64,000 nt of DNA, taken from positions 62,001 to 126,000 of the forward strand of contig JAJFJQ010000010.1 in the NCBI GenBank assembly GCA_021773835.1. Reading direction: 5' to 3'. The notes under the pieces were generated by a model, which was not told the origin of the DNA, searched no databases, and was given only the letters and a program-made list of their open reading frames with translations. Shown piece by piece: positions 1-8,812 of the stretch; position 1 is the first letter of the stretch; the number at the start of each line of letters is the position of its first letter. Source of the DNA: Gammaproteobacteria bacterium (GTDB lineage: Bacteria > Pseudomonadota > Gammaproteobacteria > Ga0077536). The position numbers were made by a program, and so were the translations under genes.

Positions 1-1
1 C

Positions 2-667
2 GTCGCCACGCAACTCGACGGTACGCCTTTCAGCGAAATGAAATTGTTGAAAACTTATAAGGTCGAAGAGGCAGCCAATTGGAAGACCGGGCTTGACGCG
101 CAAAACGAGCTCTACCATTTACCGTTTCAACACCGCTATACGATCGGTAACGCGTTAGTCATGAAGGACAACAAGTTTTGCCGATTCTCGAACGTGAATC
201 TTTACAATTATCACAGCGTGTGGTCGTGTGAATACAACCCCAATGCGACACAGCTTCCGACCGAAGCGGTCATGCAGCGCGTGGACAACGCGCTCACCGA
301 CGTTCGCGTTAAGCAGCGGATCAGCGATTTCGATTGGTACTTGATCTTCCCCAATATGGCGCTACTGCTTTTCAACGGCGTGTCGGGCGATTTCTTCATG
401 ACCTACAATTTTTGGCCGATTGCGGTTGACAAATGTGTGTGGGAGATGCGCTACCATTTTCCCCCAGCGGAAAATGTCGGACAACGCTTGGCACAGGAAT
501 GGACCATTGGCCGCCTGCGCGACACACTGATGGAAGACGCATTTCAGCATGAGAAAATTCAAAAAGGCCTAGCGGCGCGCGCGCGACCGGACATGGTAAT
601 GCAGGATGAAGAAATCACTATCCGGTATTTCCACGAAGTTATTGAACGCGAAATGGCACGGGCGTAA
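2..667 (+). CDS. Rieske non-heme iron oxygenase alpha subunit, catalytic C-terminal part (5' end outside window)
   Basis: This is the catalytic domain of an aromatic-ring-hydroxylating (Rieske) dioxygenase alpha subunit. The frame is open back to base 2, so the Met at 38 is probably internal and the Rieske [2Fe-2S] domain lies to the left of the window. The mononuclear iron ligands are visible: a YHLPFQH segment gives His at 116-118 and 131-133, and the LMEDAFQHEKIQKGL segment near the C terminus gives the Asp at 536-538. This is the family's 2-His-1-carboxylate triad. The stop is followed 2 bases later by the next gene, so the three genes to 1768 look like one operon. Substrate is not readable; reductase and ferredoxin genes are not in view. 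Confidence 0.88.
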   Translation, partial: VATQLDGTPFSEMKLLKTYKVEEAANWKTGLDAQNELYHLPFQHRYTIGNALVMKDNKFCRFSNVNLYNYHSVWSCEYNPNATQLPTEAVMQRVDNALTDVRVKQRISDFDWYLIFPNMALLLFNGVSGDFFMTYNFWPIAVDKCVWEMRYHFPPAENVGQRLAQEWTIGRLRDTLMEDAFQHEKIQKGLAARARPDMVMQDEEITIRYFHEVIEREMARA

Positions 668-669
668 CG

Positions 670-990
670 ATGGCAACAACGCTACCTAAACCCTTCCGTG
701 ACCTTGAGCCGTATATGGCATGGTCGTTGGCGACCGAACGCGAGCGGATTGCAAAACGCGTCGCGAGCTCTATGGACGAGATCATCGAATTTCATGGTGT
801 GATGTCGAAACGACTGGAAGAGATGGTCGAATATCTTAATCAGTATCCCTACAACGACATGCCCCCGGATGCTCAAAGCCTATGTAATTTGGCCTTGTCG
901 CTGGTGGAAGTGTCCATGCTCGTCGAGATGTATAAAAACCCCGACAATTTGAACATGGTCGAAGCAGAACGGTTTGTAGCGTACCAATAG
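670..990 (+). CDS. Small conserved protein following the Rieske oxygenase (function unknown)
   Basis: A 106-residue soluble protein that starts 2 bases after the Rieske alpha stop, so it is very probably co-translated with it. It has no signal peptide or membrane segment and is predicted largely helical, with the opening LPKPFRDLEPYMAW and an acidic SMDEIIEFHGVM stretch. There is no metal-binding Cys or His cluster. It is not a beta subunit of the classical (NTF2-like) type, as it is too short and lacks that fold's pattern. Position suggests an accessory or stabilising role for the oxygenase, which is inference only. Confidence 0.7.
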   Translation: MATTLPKPFRDLEPYMAWSLATERERIAKRVASSMDEIIEFHGVMSKRLEEMVEYLNQYPYNDMPPDAQSLCNLALSLVEVSMLVEMYKNPDNLNMVEAERFVAYQ

Positions 991-997
991 CACGGAG

Positions 998-1768
998 ATG
1001 GCTAATTTGATTGATGGCAAAACGGCGCTGGTGACCGGCGGCGGTTCAGGGATTGGACGTTCAGCGGCAATCGCCTTTGGCGCAGCCGGTGCCAATGTCG
1101 TTGTCGCCGACGTCGACGAGGCCGGCGGCAAAGAAACGGTTTCGTTAATCGAGGCAGCATCGGGTGCGGCGACGTTCGTGACGGCCGACGTGTCGAAGGC
1201 AGGCGAGGTAGAAAGCATGGTCGATGCCGCGGTCGCGGCATACGGCAGCCTCGATTGCGCGTTCAACAACGCCGGCGTCCAGGGCGCACTCAGCCAGACG
1301 GCGGAATGCACCGAAGAGAATTGGGATCTGATCACGGGTATCAATCTCAAGGGCGTATGGTTGTGCATGAAATACGAAATCGCGCAGATGCTAAAAAACG
1401 GTGGCGGCGCTATCGTCAACAATTCGTCAAACTTCGGACTAGTCGGTTCAATCGGCATGCCCGCCTATTCAGCGGCCAAACACGGGCTGATTGGGCTCAC
1501 AAAAACCGCCGCCCTCGAATATGCCCGATCGGGTATTCGGGTGAACGCAGTATGTCCGGGACCCGTGCAGACACCTTTAGTCGATAAAATTTTGAGTGCG
1601 CAACCAGACGCCGACGACATAATCGACTCAATCATCGATCGCGAACCGATCGGCCGCTTCGGCCAACCAGAAGAGATCGCAACCGCGGTCGTATGGCTGT
1701 GTTCGCCCGAGGCCAGTTTCGTTGTTGGCGCGATCCTACCGGTAGACGGCGGCTTCGTCGCAATGTGA
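998..1768 (+). CDS. Short-chain dehydrogenase/reductase
   Basis: Classical SDR of 256 residues, the standard family length. The NAD(P)-binding motif TGGGSGIG is at 13-20, NNAG at 90-93, catalytic Ser at about 143-144, Tyr157 and Lys161 in the YSAAK motif, and the C terminus ends in the usual PVDGG segment. Asp39, at the end of the second strand (VVVADVD), favours NAD over NADP. It begins 7 bases after the small protein gene. Next to a ring-hydroxylating oxygenase, a dihydrodiol or alcohol dehydrogenase role is likely, but the substrate is unknown. Confidence 0.9.
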   Translation: MANLIDGKTALVTGGGSGIGRSAAIAFGAAGANVVVADVDEAGGKETVSLIEAASGAATFVTADVSKAGEVESMVDAAVAAYGSLDCAFNNAGVQGALSQTAECTEENWDLITGINLKGVWLCMKYEIAQMLKNGGGAIVNNSSNFGLVGSIGMPAYSAAKHGLIGLTKTAALEYARSGIRVNAVCPGPVQTPLVDKILSAQPDADDIIDSIIDREPIGRFGQPEEIATAVVWLCSPEASFVVGAILPVDGGFVAM

Positions 1769-1827
1769 CACGTCCGTTAACTGAGCAATAACATCGTACA
1801 AACAATCTACACAACAGGAGGACTGCC

Positions 1828-2643
1828 ATGATCGTACAAACTGCGGATGAAGGTGCTAAACACTTTGTCATCACGATGGATCAACATACCGCGCTCTCGG
1901 GCCAATTCGCCGAACACTTCGGCAACGACGAGTTTGAATCGATCAAACCTAGAGAGCAGATGCTGAAAGTGGTCACCAATCACGACATTGGTTGGCGCGA
2001 GCTAGATGCAGCGGCCTCGCGCGATCCCGCTACCGGGCTGCCGTATAACCTCGTACAGACACCGTTCGAGCAAATCGTGGCAACCAGCAAGCTGTCGCCC
2101 GACGCAAACGGTGGCACGCACCCTTACTGCGAACTGATCTCCAGCATGCATTGCTGGGGACTGTATAACGGCCGATATGGAATGTCGGACAAAGTGTTGC
2201 TGGACATGCTGGCCGACGAGAACAGAGTCACGGCGGATACCATGCTCGACAAAGAAAAAGCGCGTCAGGACCGACTTAAAGAGAAGCTAAAAGCGGATCC
2301 CGAAACCGCCGAGTGGGTTGAAGAGGAACATCTTTTCCAGAACTATAAACAACTTCAGTTCTTCGATACCTTGGCGCTGTACTTCAACTGCGTACAAGAA
2401 AGCGAACGCCAAGAAGCTTGCTATTCACATATTCCGATGAGCGCGGCCAAAGATACAAACGTCGACATCAAACCCCTCGGGGATGGCACCTATTCGATCA
2501 GCCCGTTTCCCTTCGATACCAATGGTGTCGAGATGTCGTTTAGCGGGCGTTACCTCGCACCCGTTGACAGCGGCGATGATGTGCGTGAGCAATTAGAGGC
2601 GGCGCCTGTCACGACCCAGTCGTTCCGGCTCGTCGCTGCCTAG
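1828..2643 (+). CDS. DUF3891 family protein
   Basis: A 271-residue cytoplasmic protein of the DUF3891 type, preceded by a strong ribosome site (AGGAGG, 1816-1821). It opens with the family-like MIVQ...H..L..QFA pattern and has an NHDIGW motif at 51-56, a His-Asp pair resembling those of HD-type proteins. Two further features are conserved-looking: the SMHCWGLYNGRYG segment near residue 110 and the LQFFDTLALYFNC segment near residue 175. The biochemical role of the family is not established. It is about 60 bases after the SDR and may or may not share its transcript. Confidence 0.8.
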   Translation: MIVQTADEGAKHFVITMDQHTALSGQFAEHFGNDEFESIKPREQMLKVVTNHDIGWRELDAAASRDPATGLPYNLVQTPFEQIVATSKLSPDANGGTHPYCELISSMHCWGLYNGRYGMSDKVLLDMLADENRVTADTMLDKEKARQDRLKEKLKADPETAEWVEEEHLFQNYKQLQFFDTLALYFNCVQESERQEACYSHIPMSAAKDTNVDIKPLGDGTYSISPFPFDTNGVEMSFSGRYLAPVDSGDDVREQLEAAPVTTQSFRLVAA

Positions 2644-2669
2644 GACGCCATTCGCTTAATTATAAAGGG

Positions 2670-2698
2670 CGATCGGCACGATATTTCGTGTCCGATCG
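2670..2698 (+). terminator. Hairpin after the DUF3891 gene
   Basis: A 12-bp stem interrupted by a single bulged T, with a TATT loop, starts 26 bases after the DUF3891 stop. The outer arms are CGATCGG and CCGATCG. No clear T-run follows, so it may terminate inefficiently or only stabilise the transcript end. Confidence 0.45.
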
Positions 2699-2837
2699 TC
2701 AACACTGTTGGGCCAAACTCCGATCCAGCATGGCGCCGACGACAACTGGTGACGATCGAAATCTGGCCTCTTACTCCATGTAGATGAGGCTCGCGCCGCC
2801 AGATCCGTCAGCGCTAAAAACACCGGGAGGGGAAATT

Positions 2838-3230
2838 ATGGAAAGCGTAGTGATTACACCAATGTACGCCGCGATACTCGGCATTATTTTGCTCGTCTTA
2901 AGTATTCGGGTAGTCGCGGTTGTTCGGGCAAAGGGCCAAGTGGGATATGGCGACGGCGGTAACCCGGATTTCAATCTGGTCGTCCGTGGCCAAGGCAACT
3001 TTATCGAGTACGTCCCACTGGCAGTAATTTTGATTGGTTTTGCCGAGTCCGGTGGGACCGGCGCCATGTGGATCCATGGGATGGGCGCGGCGCTTGTCAT
3101 TGGCCGTATACTGCACCCGATGGGCCTGACGAATGAAGCCGGCGTCAACCCACTACGCTTCATCGGTACCAACCTCACCTGGATAACAATATTGGTGGCG
3201 TCGATTTTGGTTTTGGCTAATACATTTTGA
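2838..3230 (+). CDS. MAPEG family membrane protein
   Basis: A 130-residue integral membrane protein of the MAPEG family (membrane-associated proteins in eicosanoid and glutathione metabolism). The family signature is seen in the R-G-Q-G-N-F-I-E-Y-V-P segment near residues 50-60. There are about four hydrophobic helices, with the first at residues 7-27. The ATG at 2838 is chosen because GGAGGGG lies just upstream; the reading frame is open further up but has no ribosome site there. Bacterial members are glutathione-transferase-like membrane enzymes or are uncharacterised; the substrate is unknown. Confidence 0.85.
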   Translation: MESVVITPMYAAILGIILLVLSIRVVAVVRAKGQVGYGDGGNPDFNLVVRGQGNFIEYVPLAVILIGFAESGGTGAMWIHGMGAALVIGRILHPMGLTNEAGVNPLRFIGTNLTWITILVASILVLANTF

Positions 3231-3320
3231 TCGCCACCGTACGGCGCCAGCGCCAAGCCGAGCGCTGTTGAAGGTACCGTGGAAATACGATCGCCCTTAA
3301 TTCGAATTACCTATTTGGCG

Positions 3321-3833
3321 CTAATCGACGTTAAACCAATCAACGTCGATTGGTGCAGGTGTAATGACCTCACGTTGCTCATCTAATCGTCGTTCTAGGT
3401 AGTCTGTAAGTGGTCGTGGCGGGAGGTGCTTGTATGGCAGCCACCATTGTTGCCCGCCTTCTGACAAGAGAATGGATAAGTACACATTTTCGACCGCAGA
3501 AAATAACGCCTCCTCCAATATCCCATTCTTATGCATGACCAGGACTTGGTAGAAGCCACTGGTTAGCAACTGCATCTTGGAATGAAAAACGGCTTTCTCG
3601 TTGCGAGATAACGAATCAAACTGGTTCAATCCGTTGCGGAAATTCTCTGCATTTACCGTATCCGATGTCGCCCCAGCCCAAGCGTTCACAAACTGCTTGA
3701 TCGCTTCCCTAACGCCCTGAACAGTCTCCTGGCGATTGCCATTCCGAACCTGGATGGCAAGGTAGATCAGCGAGACTATCAAGCCAATTGCGGAAACTAT
3801 GTCGGCGATAACACTCCAGTCTTGAAACGTCAT
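3321..3833 (-). CDS. Membrane-anchored hypothetical protein
   Basis: A 170-residue protein with one N-terminal membrane segment (about residues 9-30, ADIVSAIGLIVSLIYLAIQV), followed by a short QVRNGNR cytosolic juncture and a helical, soluble C-terminal region. Proteins with this layout (one short helix, then Q-V-R-x-x-x-R and about 130 helical residues) are frequent orphans in aquatic proteobacteria and have no assigned function. It is transcribed convergently with the MAPEG gene. A short upstream AGATTAATTAATG context gives only a weak ribosome site. Confidence 0.7.
   Translation of the reverse strand: MTFQDWSVIADIVSAIGLIVSLIYLAIQVRNGNRQETVQGVREAIKQFVNAWAGATSDTVNAENFRNGLNQFDSLSRNEKAVFHSKMQLLTSGFYQVLVMHKNGILEEALFSAVENVYLSILLSEGGQQWWLPYKHLPPRPLTDYLERRLDEQREVITPAPIDVDWFNVD
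3323..3351. repeat. 10-bp perfect inverted repeat at the 3' end of the membrane-anchored gene
   Basis: The arms AATCGACGTT and AACGTCGATT are separated by 9 bases. The repeat overlaps the last codons of the minus-strand gene and lies between two convergent genes, so it could fold on either transcript. There is no T-run on either side. Confidence 0.4.
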
Positions 3834-4205
3834 TAATTAATCTCCAAAGGCTGCTGGACAATTGGATAGTTTAGGCGCTTCGGCCAATGACCGTTACCAC
3901 CGAGCCGCAACGGCCCCACTATCGCGTGGTCTGCGAAATTGGATTCGAGTCCTGTACCCGGATCGCCCGCTTAACTTATGGCAGCAATAAAGTCAAACAT
4001 GAAGTGCCCCACGAATTCTTGAAAGATTTCTTACTCCATGCAGGTCCCCTAACAACCGACACGGGAACTTACGCGTCGTCGACAAGATGCGGCTAGCCGG
4101 CAATCGGGGTGCCATGTAATATGGTTGGAAATACGGAATAACGCTGGTCCAACCTACGCACTAGCCGTTACTCGGTTAACAACAAAAAACCATCTGGAGG
4201 AAGTT
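3834..4205. other. Region without a supported gene
   Basis: It contains one 69-codon open frame on the plus strand (3887-4096) with no recognisable domain and no ribosome site. A tRNA-T-arm-like string near 3940 does not fold into a cloverleaf. The regulatory region of the following secreted protein is presumably here. Confidence 0.4.
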
Positions 4206-5045
4206 ATGTCATTACCATTACCTAGAACCGCAATAATCGCGTTCGCATTAACAACTCTGTCGTCATCCGCACATGCGGCATTCGAGTACGCGCTCAATGC
4301 TTTTAGTGTGGCGGGCAGTGGATTCACGGATTTTGCGGAAGACTTTGACGATGGCGTTATCGATCCGCCTGCGTTCGCTAATGCAGGCACCACGCCAACC
4401 GTGTCGGGAGGTCATGCATTGTTCGATAGCACGGATCCTGGGCAATTACCCCCGGGTTCATTTCCGCCATTGATGCGTTTCGAAGGCGTTGGCGGCTTTG
4501 GCGAATCTATCACGGACGAAGGAGCCGGCACACTTACGGTAACTGCACATTTCCGTAACGACGTCGCGTCCATTGCCGCAGCACCATTTGGTGCGAGTTT
4601 CGGTATCTCTTATGCGTCGTTTAACGCCACTGGCTTTGCTCAAGCCATCGGGCTAATCGTCCAGAAAGATACCGACGACGTCGTCTCGGTATTTTTTATC
4701 AATGACGATTTTAGTTCGCCGCTCGCGGGCATTACGGATACGGCCGCGGGCTCAAATCCAATCGGCTCGCCAACAGGTGATATTATTCTTAGATTGGTGC
4801 TCGACCAAATGACTAACGAAGTGACACCGCAATATAGTATCAATGGCGGTACCGCTGACACAGACTTCATTAAATTTGTCGACTGGGTCGACAACGCTGG
4901 CGGCGCCCAGACCCTAATTTTTGACGATAGCTTCGGACCCGTTCCTAGTAGTTTCGGCATCGGGCCGGTCCCCATACCCGCCGCCGTCTGGCTGTTTGGC
5001 TCTGCACTGGGCTTACTCGGCTGGAGGGCGCGCAAAGCACGCTAA
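4206..5045 (+). CDS. Secreted protein with VPLPA/PEP-CTERM-type sorting tail
   Basis: A 279-residue exported protein. The ATG at 4206 has GGAGG upstream and begins a clean signal peptide (residues 1-22, ending SSSAHA). The mature part is low in Lys and rich in Gly, Asp, Ser and Phe, as expected for an extracellular beta-rich domain. The C terminus is a tripartite sorting signal: VPIPAAVWLFGSALGLLGW followed by RARKAR. This is the VPLPA variant of PEP-CTERM, recognised and cleaved by an exosortase-type enzyme in the inner membrane. No exosortase is in this window. A lectin-like or matrix role is possible but not shown. Confidence 0.88.
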   Translation: MSLPLPRTAIIAFALTTLSSSAHAAFEYALNAFSVAGSGFTDFAEDFDDGVIDPPAFANAGTTPTVSGGHALFDSTDPGQLPPGSFPPLMRFEGVGGFGESITDEGAGTLTVTAHFRNDVASIAAAPFGASFGISYASFNATGFAQAIGLIVQKDTDDVVSVFFINDDFSSPLAGITDTAAGSNPIGSPTGDIILRLVLDQMTNEVTPQYSINGGTADTDFIKFVDWVDNAGGAQTLIFDDSFGPVPSSFGIGPVPIPAAVWLFGSALGLLGWRARKAR

Positions 5046-5067
5046 CGGTCCTCAATTAATCGAGATT

Positions 5068-5096
5068 GAAAACCCGCTTCTCGCGGGTTTTCTTTT
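5068..5096 (+). terminator. Rho-independent terminator of the CTERM gene
   Basis: A perfect 10-bp stem (GAAAACCCGC/GCGGGTTTTC) with a TTCTC loop, followed by TTTT, begins 23 bases after the stop of the secreted protein gene. Confidence 0.9.
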
Positions 5097-5261
5097 GCCC
5101 GAATAGCGCTGCAAGGCGATGCTGTCTCCGCTCCCAATTCTATCTATACCAGTCAAATGCCGCTTCGAGCCCGATTGCCTAACGCAGATAGGATGCTGAC
5201 TGCGGGATCGGATGAGAGCTATAACTATTTACCGCAAGCGCCGATTCACGAGAGATGATTC

Positions 5262-6920
5262 TTACGGTTTCCCGCCAACCACAATGTCTAATAGATAAGG
5301 CTTATCCGATTGCAGCGCCCTTCGCATAGCGCCAGCCACGTCCGCGGCATCCGTAACAACCTCTCCTTTCATACCCATGCCATTGGCCATTGCAGAAAAA
5401 TCCATAGTCGGCTCCGTTAGATCCATGTGCGGATAGGGTTTATCCGAGACGATATCAAAGCGACGTCGATAGATATCCAAGTTGTGCTTGAGCACGCGAT
5501 ACTCGCGATTCGAAAGGATCACGAAAATGATCGGTAGTTGGTGATGTTGTGCGGTCCATAATGCCTGGATACTGTACATGGCGGAGCCATCACCCGAGAT
5601 CGCAATGACACGTCTATCTGGACACGCGACCTGTGTACCGAGTGCGCCTGCGACCCCTTGGCCAATACCACCGCCTCGTCCCGCGAAATAATCGCCGGGT
5701 CGTAGCAGATCAAATTGGTTCGCCACATCGCCAAAGGCCGTAATCGACTCGTCGACAATGATCGCGTCGTTCGGCGTTACTTGGGCTATCTCGTGCAACG
5801 CCCTGAGTGGTGCCATGGGCGTCTTATCCCATACCTTTTCTAAGTCGGCTTGGGCACGTTGGGCGGCGAGATCCCGCTCTTCGGTGAGCGCGGCATTGCG
5901 GCGCTCCGCGCCATCGTGATACGACTTATCGGCTGTCGACAGCGCGGCCACGAGCGTTGAAACCGCGTTTTGTAAATCACCGGTAATGCCGAGATCTAAA
6001 GGGAAGTTGAAGGCGAGCTGTTGGTCATTGTTTTCGATCTGAACGATTTTCGCCCCTGGCGGGAACGGGCTAATGTCATCGTGCCAGATGTCTTCAAAAA
6101 ACGGTCCGCCTAGGAGCAAAATGAGATCGTGTTCCGCCAGTAATGTAGCGGTGTCTTTGGCCGTGAACGGTACGCGCCCGCGGTTGCTCGGATGACTACT
6201 CGGAAATGATAATTGCGCGCGTAGCCCTTCACGATACACTGCAGCACCGATCACCTCAGCTAAGGCAACGACATCATCAAAGGCCCCCGCGCGTGCCGGA
6301 TCATCGCCCGCGACGATACCCGGATTCTCGCTCGCCAGGATGAGATCGCGAGCTTCATCGATAGCGGTTGCACTTGCCACTGCCGCATTTAAGCGACCCG
6401 ATGTTGTCGCGCCAATCGTAGTCTCCTGCTCCATAACGTTCACCGGTAACGCAATAAAGACCGGGCCCTTTGGATGTTCGTTCGCGATCTTAAAGGCCCG
6501 TTGCATCAACGGACCTATCTCGTCGGCGCTATTCGGTTCAGCACTGAATTTCGTCACGGGCCGCGCCATGGCAACAAGATCGTGAGATAAAAGCGGATCA
6601 CGTAGTCGCATCCGCGTATCCTGCTGACCGGCGGTAATCACAACCGGAGAATTTGACTTAAGGGCGGCATACATCATGCCGATCGCGTTACCAAGACCCG
6701 GCGCTACATGTAGATTTACCACTGCCGCCTTACCACTTGCCTGGGCGTAAAAATTCGCCGCCCCGACCGCAACACCTTCATGCAAAGCGACGTAGTATTC
6801 GAGCTGCGGGTAATCTATCAGGCGATCGAGCAACGAGTTCTCAGTCGTACCGGGGTTACCGAAGATGCACTCGACATCGTGAGCCACCAACGACTCCATA
6901 AATACCTGCCCCCCACGCAT
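5262..6920 (-). CDS. Thiamine diphosphate-dependent decarboxylase, benzoylformate decarboxylase-like
   Basis: A 552-residue ThDP enzyme with the family's three domains. Residues 1-170 form the Pyr domain, with FGNPGTTE near 20-27 and catalytic Glu48 in LHEG. A central domain covers about 180-330. The PP domain carries the ThDP/Mg motif GDGSAMYSIQ at 443 and Asn471 about 28 residues later. Overall it resembles benzoylformate decarboxylase and acetolactate-synthase-like proteins. It probably decarboxylates a 2-oxo acid or ligates aldehydes. The ATG at 6920 is chosen because GAGGGGG lies 6 bases upstream; a longer open frame to 6998 has no such site. The next gene upstream on the same strand ends 99 bases away. 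Confidence 0.85.
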   Translation of the reverse strand: MRGGQVFMESLVAHDVECIFGNPGTTENSLLDRLIDYPQLEYYVALHEGVAVGAANFYAQASGKAAVVNLHVAPGLGNAIGMMYAALKSNSPVVITAGQQDTRMRLRDPLLSHDLVAMARPVTKFSAEPNSADEIGPLMQRAFKIANEHPKGPVFIALPVNVMEQETTIGATTSGRLNAAVASATAIDEARDLILASENPGIVAGDDPARAGAFDDVVALAEVIGAAVYREGLRAQLSFPSSHPSNRGRVPFTAKDTATLLAEHDLILLLGGPFFEDIWHDDISPFPPGAKIVQIENNDQQLAFNFPLDLGITGDLQNAVSTLVAALSTADKSYHDGAERRNAALTEERDLAAQRAQADLEKVWDKTPMAPLRALHEIAQVTPNDAIIVDESITAFGDVANQFDLLRPGDYFAGRGGGIGQGVAGALGTQVACPDRRVIAISGDGSAMYSIQALWTAQHHQLPIIFVILSNREYRVLKHNLDIYRRRFDIVSDKPYPHMDLTEPTMDFSAMANGMGMKGEVVTDAADVAGAMRRALQSDKPYLLDIVVGGKP

Positions 6921-7019
6921 AGCGTCCCCCTCAAGTGATGAATTTGGAATGGCCGGATACTGTCCGGTCTTGCTGTGTGCCTCGAATTGTAGCGCCACTC
7001 GGTGCTAGCGTCAGAAACT

Positions 7020-7514
7020 TTATGACTGCGATTGTCGAGTTCTTAGCAAACGCGACTTCGCCGCAATCAACAGCGCCCTGGAGTAAAGTTTGTGGAAACA
7101 GAGCATCAGAGCAAACACGCTGCCCAAACGCCGTCGATGCGATTTTCCCGCTATTACGGCGACTACCGCAGAACCAAAATAGAGGCTTGTCTTTGGACTT
7201 GATCCGGAACTCGCCTCGATGCTCATAAACCAAGATCGAGTTCGGCCTCGATAATCGCACATAAGCAACTCACGCTCGGATCGCTTCTCGACCCGCCAGG
7301 CGGCAAACTCGGTAATTACCCCATCCGCAAGTTGCTTCGCTTGCTCGTCGGTCGACGGCTTGGCGACCAACATACTTAAAATCAGCCGTTCAAGTCGAAA
7401 CAGCCATGAAGTATAGAACGCGCACACGAACTCCGCTTGGCTGACACGCTGTGCAATGTCGATTCGATAACAATCGGTATAACCCGCAGGGTCGACCGCG
7501 TAGTCGCCAAGCAA
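7020..7514 (-). CDS. Conserved hypothetical protein with irregular start
   Basis: A 164-codon reading frame. The segment RTRSWFMSIEASS...TSLYFGSAVV and the basic C-terminal part with FHKLYSRALL look like a real protein family that I recall only as uncharacterised. The start is a TTG at 7514, but the same frame stays open to 7592 and already reads like protein there (LRCTLPANTLLGDY). That stretch has no ATG or GTG. An ATG at 7558-7560 is in the wrong frame. Either TTG is used or a small indel has damaged the start. It lies between the CTERM gene and the ThDP gene on the same strand. Confidence 0.6.
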   Translation of the reverse strand: MLGDYAVDPAGYTDCYRIDIAQRVSQAEFVCAFYTSWLFRLERLILSMLVAKPSTDEQAKQLADGVITEFAAWRVEKRSERELLMCDYRGRTRSWFMSIEASSGSSPKTSLYFGSAVVAVIAGKSHRRRLGSVFALMLCFHKLYSRALLIAAKSRLLRTRQSQS

Positions 7515-7603
7515 GGTATTAGCTGGAAGGGTGCAGCGTAGGAGCGTTAGTCTTCTCCATAATCGTTGGTGCCGCGGATGGACAGGGGCATTTCATCCCA
7601 CGT

Positions 7604-8608
7604 TTATGCTAGGCAACGACGTTTTCGAACTAACACCATGAGGCCGGATACAAACAACCAAAGGGCTGCCGGGATCGGCACCGGGGCGCTGGAGACAATA
7701 CTAGAGAGCAATGGGTCCTCGCCACTGAACGAATACCCTGCAGGCAATATTATCGAGAGCGAAGCGCTGTTTGAAAAATCGACCGCACCGGCGGCGGCCA
7801 GAACGTCGAAGCCGTCGGTCATGTCCGTATCGGTGATATCTGGAGATGGGCCAGCGCCTCCAATCATGACCCCTGCAAGAGAGAACGAGTCGCCGATCGT
7901 CAGTGGGAAAGTCAAGCGTAAAATCGCGTCTAGATTTTCCAATGTCGCACTGATGACTTCTGCCGATGCACCGTCGAACTCCATCGAACCGCCGCCCCCC
8001 AATACGGAAGAGACAGAGCTGCCGAAAATCGTATCAACCGGAGCACCGGGGTCTGCGATTGCCGGGGATGAAAAGGTTAACACCGACTGATAAATCATCC
8101 CGGTTGGGATCGTTGTAGCAAAATTGAGCGTCGTCGCGGTGAGATCGGCGCCTAAAAATAAGGTCGGCGAGCCATCGGTAATGATAAATTCGCCATCAAA
8201 CGCCATTTCGACTGTCACATCCACGGTATCGGACCCGCCCGTCCCTGGCCCGACAAGAAAGGTATCAAGGGAAAATATCGCACCGACCCCGCTGCCTCCT
8301 GCTGCATCGATGTCTGCATACGTTTGGTCACTTGCGAGGCTATATTCCGCGTAACCTTGGACCACACCGGTTGTTGTATCGACCAGAATACTCGTCACGG
8401 AGTTATATCCAGCATCGGTCATAACCGGAACCCGCAATGGGTTGAAATCGATTACGGAACCGTCTTCGACCGAGTCCGTCTCGTCTCCACCCGCCGGGGT
8501 TGCTGGACTTCTAGATGCTTCGCCAAATGAATATGCGTTTTGGCTTAACGCAATTAGGCAAACGGAAATTACAACTAATGCGAGTATGGTCGAATTCGTT
8601 TTTTTCAA
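7604..8608 (-). CDS. Second secreted protein with VPLPA-CTERM-type sorting tail
   Basis: A 334-residue exported protein. TTG at 8606-8608 is taken as the start because GGGAG lies 8 bases upstream and it opens a signal peptide with a basic N-region (KKTNS), a hydrophobic core and a cut near NAYS-FG. Upstream in-frame ATGs would bury the signal peptide. The mature part is Asp/Gly/Ser/Thr-rich. The C terminus has VPIPAALWLFVSGLMVLV followed by RKRRCLA, the same sorting signal class as the protein at 4206-5045. The two mature regions are not obviously homologous. Envelope or extracellular location is expected; function unknown. Confidence 0.83.
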   Translation of the reverse strand: MKKTNSTILALVVISVCLIALSQNAYSFGEASRSPATPAGGDETDSVEDGSVIDFNPLRVPVMTDAGYNSVTSILVDTTTGVVQGYAEYSLASDQTYADIDAAGGSGVGAIFSLDTFLVGPGTGGSDTVDVTVEMAFDGEFIITDGSPTLFLGADLTATTLNFATTIPTGMIYQSVLTFSSPAIADPGAPVDTIFGSSVSSVLGGGGSMEFDGASAEVISATLENLDAILRLTFPLTIGDSFSLAGVMIGGAGPSPDITDTDMTDGFDVLAAAGAVDFSNSASLSIILPAGYSFSGEDPLLSSIVSSAPVPIPAALWLFVSGLMVLVRKRRCLA

Positions 8609-8812
8609 TTTGATCGCTCCCTGAATAGCTTGTTCCATTGAATCTCGAGTCGGTGTGACTGCGTAGACCGCAAAAAGATTGGGCACCCCGGCCTAAGACC
8701 CGTTGATCGAAAACGATATCATATAATTCATCGCAGCCCGATCAATTCTGTCGTGTATTTTCTAATCGCTCTAGGGATCCCGGAATGCCTGGATTTCCCC
8801 CAGCAATAATTA

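Noticed and set aside
3248-3267. 6-bp hairpin CAGCGC/GCGCTG after the MAPEG gene
   Set aside because: Short stem without a T-run; chance is likely.
3930-3965. tRNA-like T-arm string
   Set aside because: The stem cannot be extended into a cloverleaf with an acceptor and an anticodon arm.
3887-4096. 69-codon open frame on the plus strand
   Set aside because: No ribosome site, no recognisable domain, and the second half is low-quality protein sequence; listed only as intergenic.
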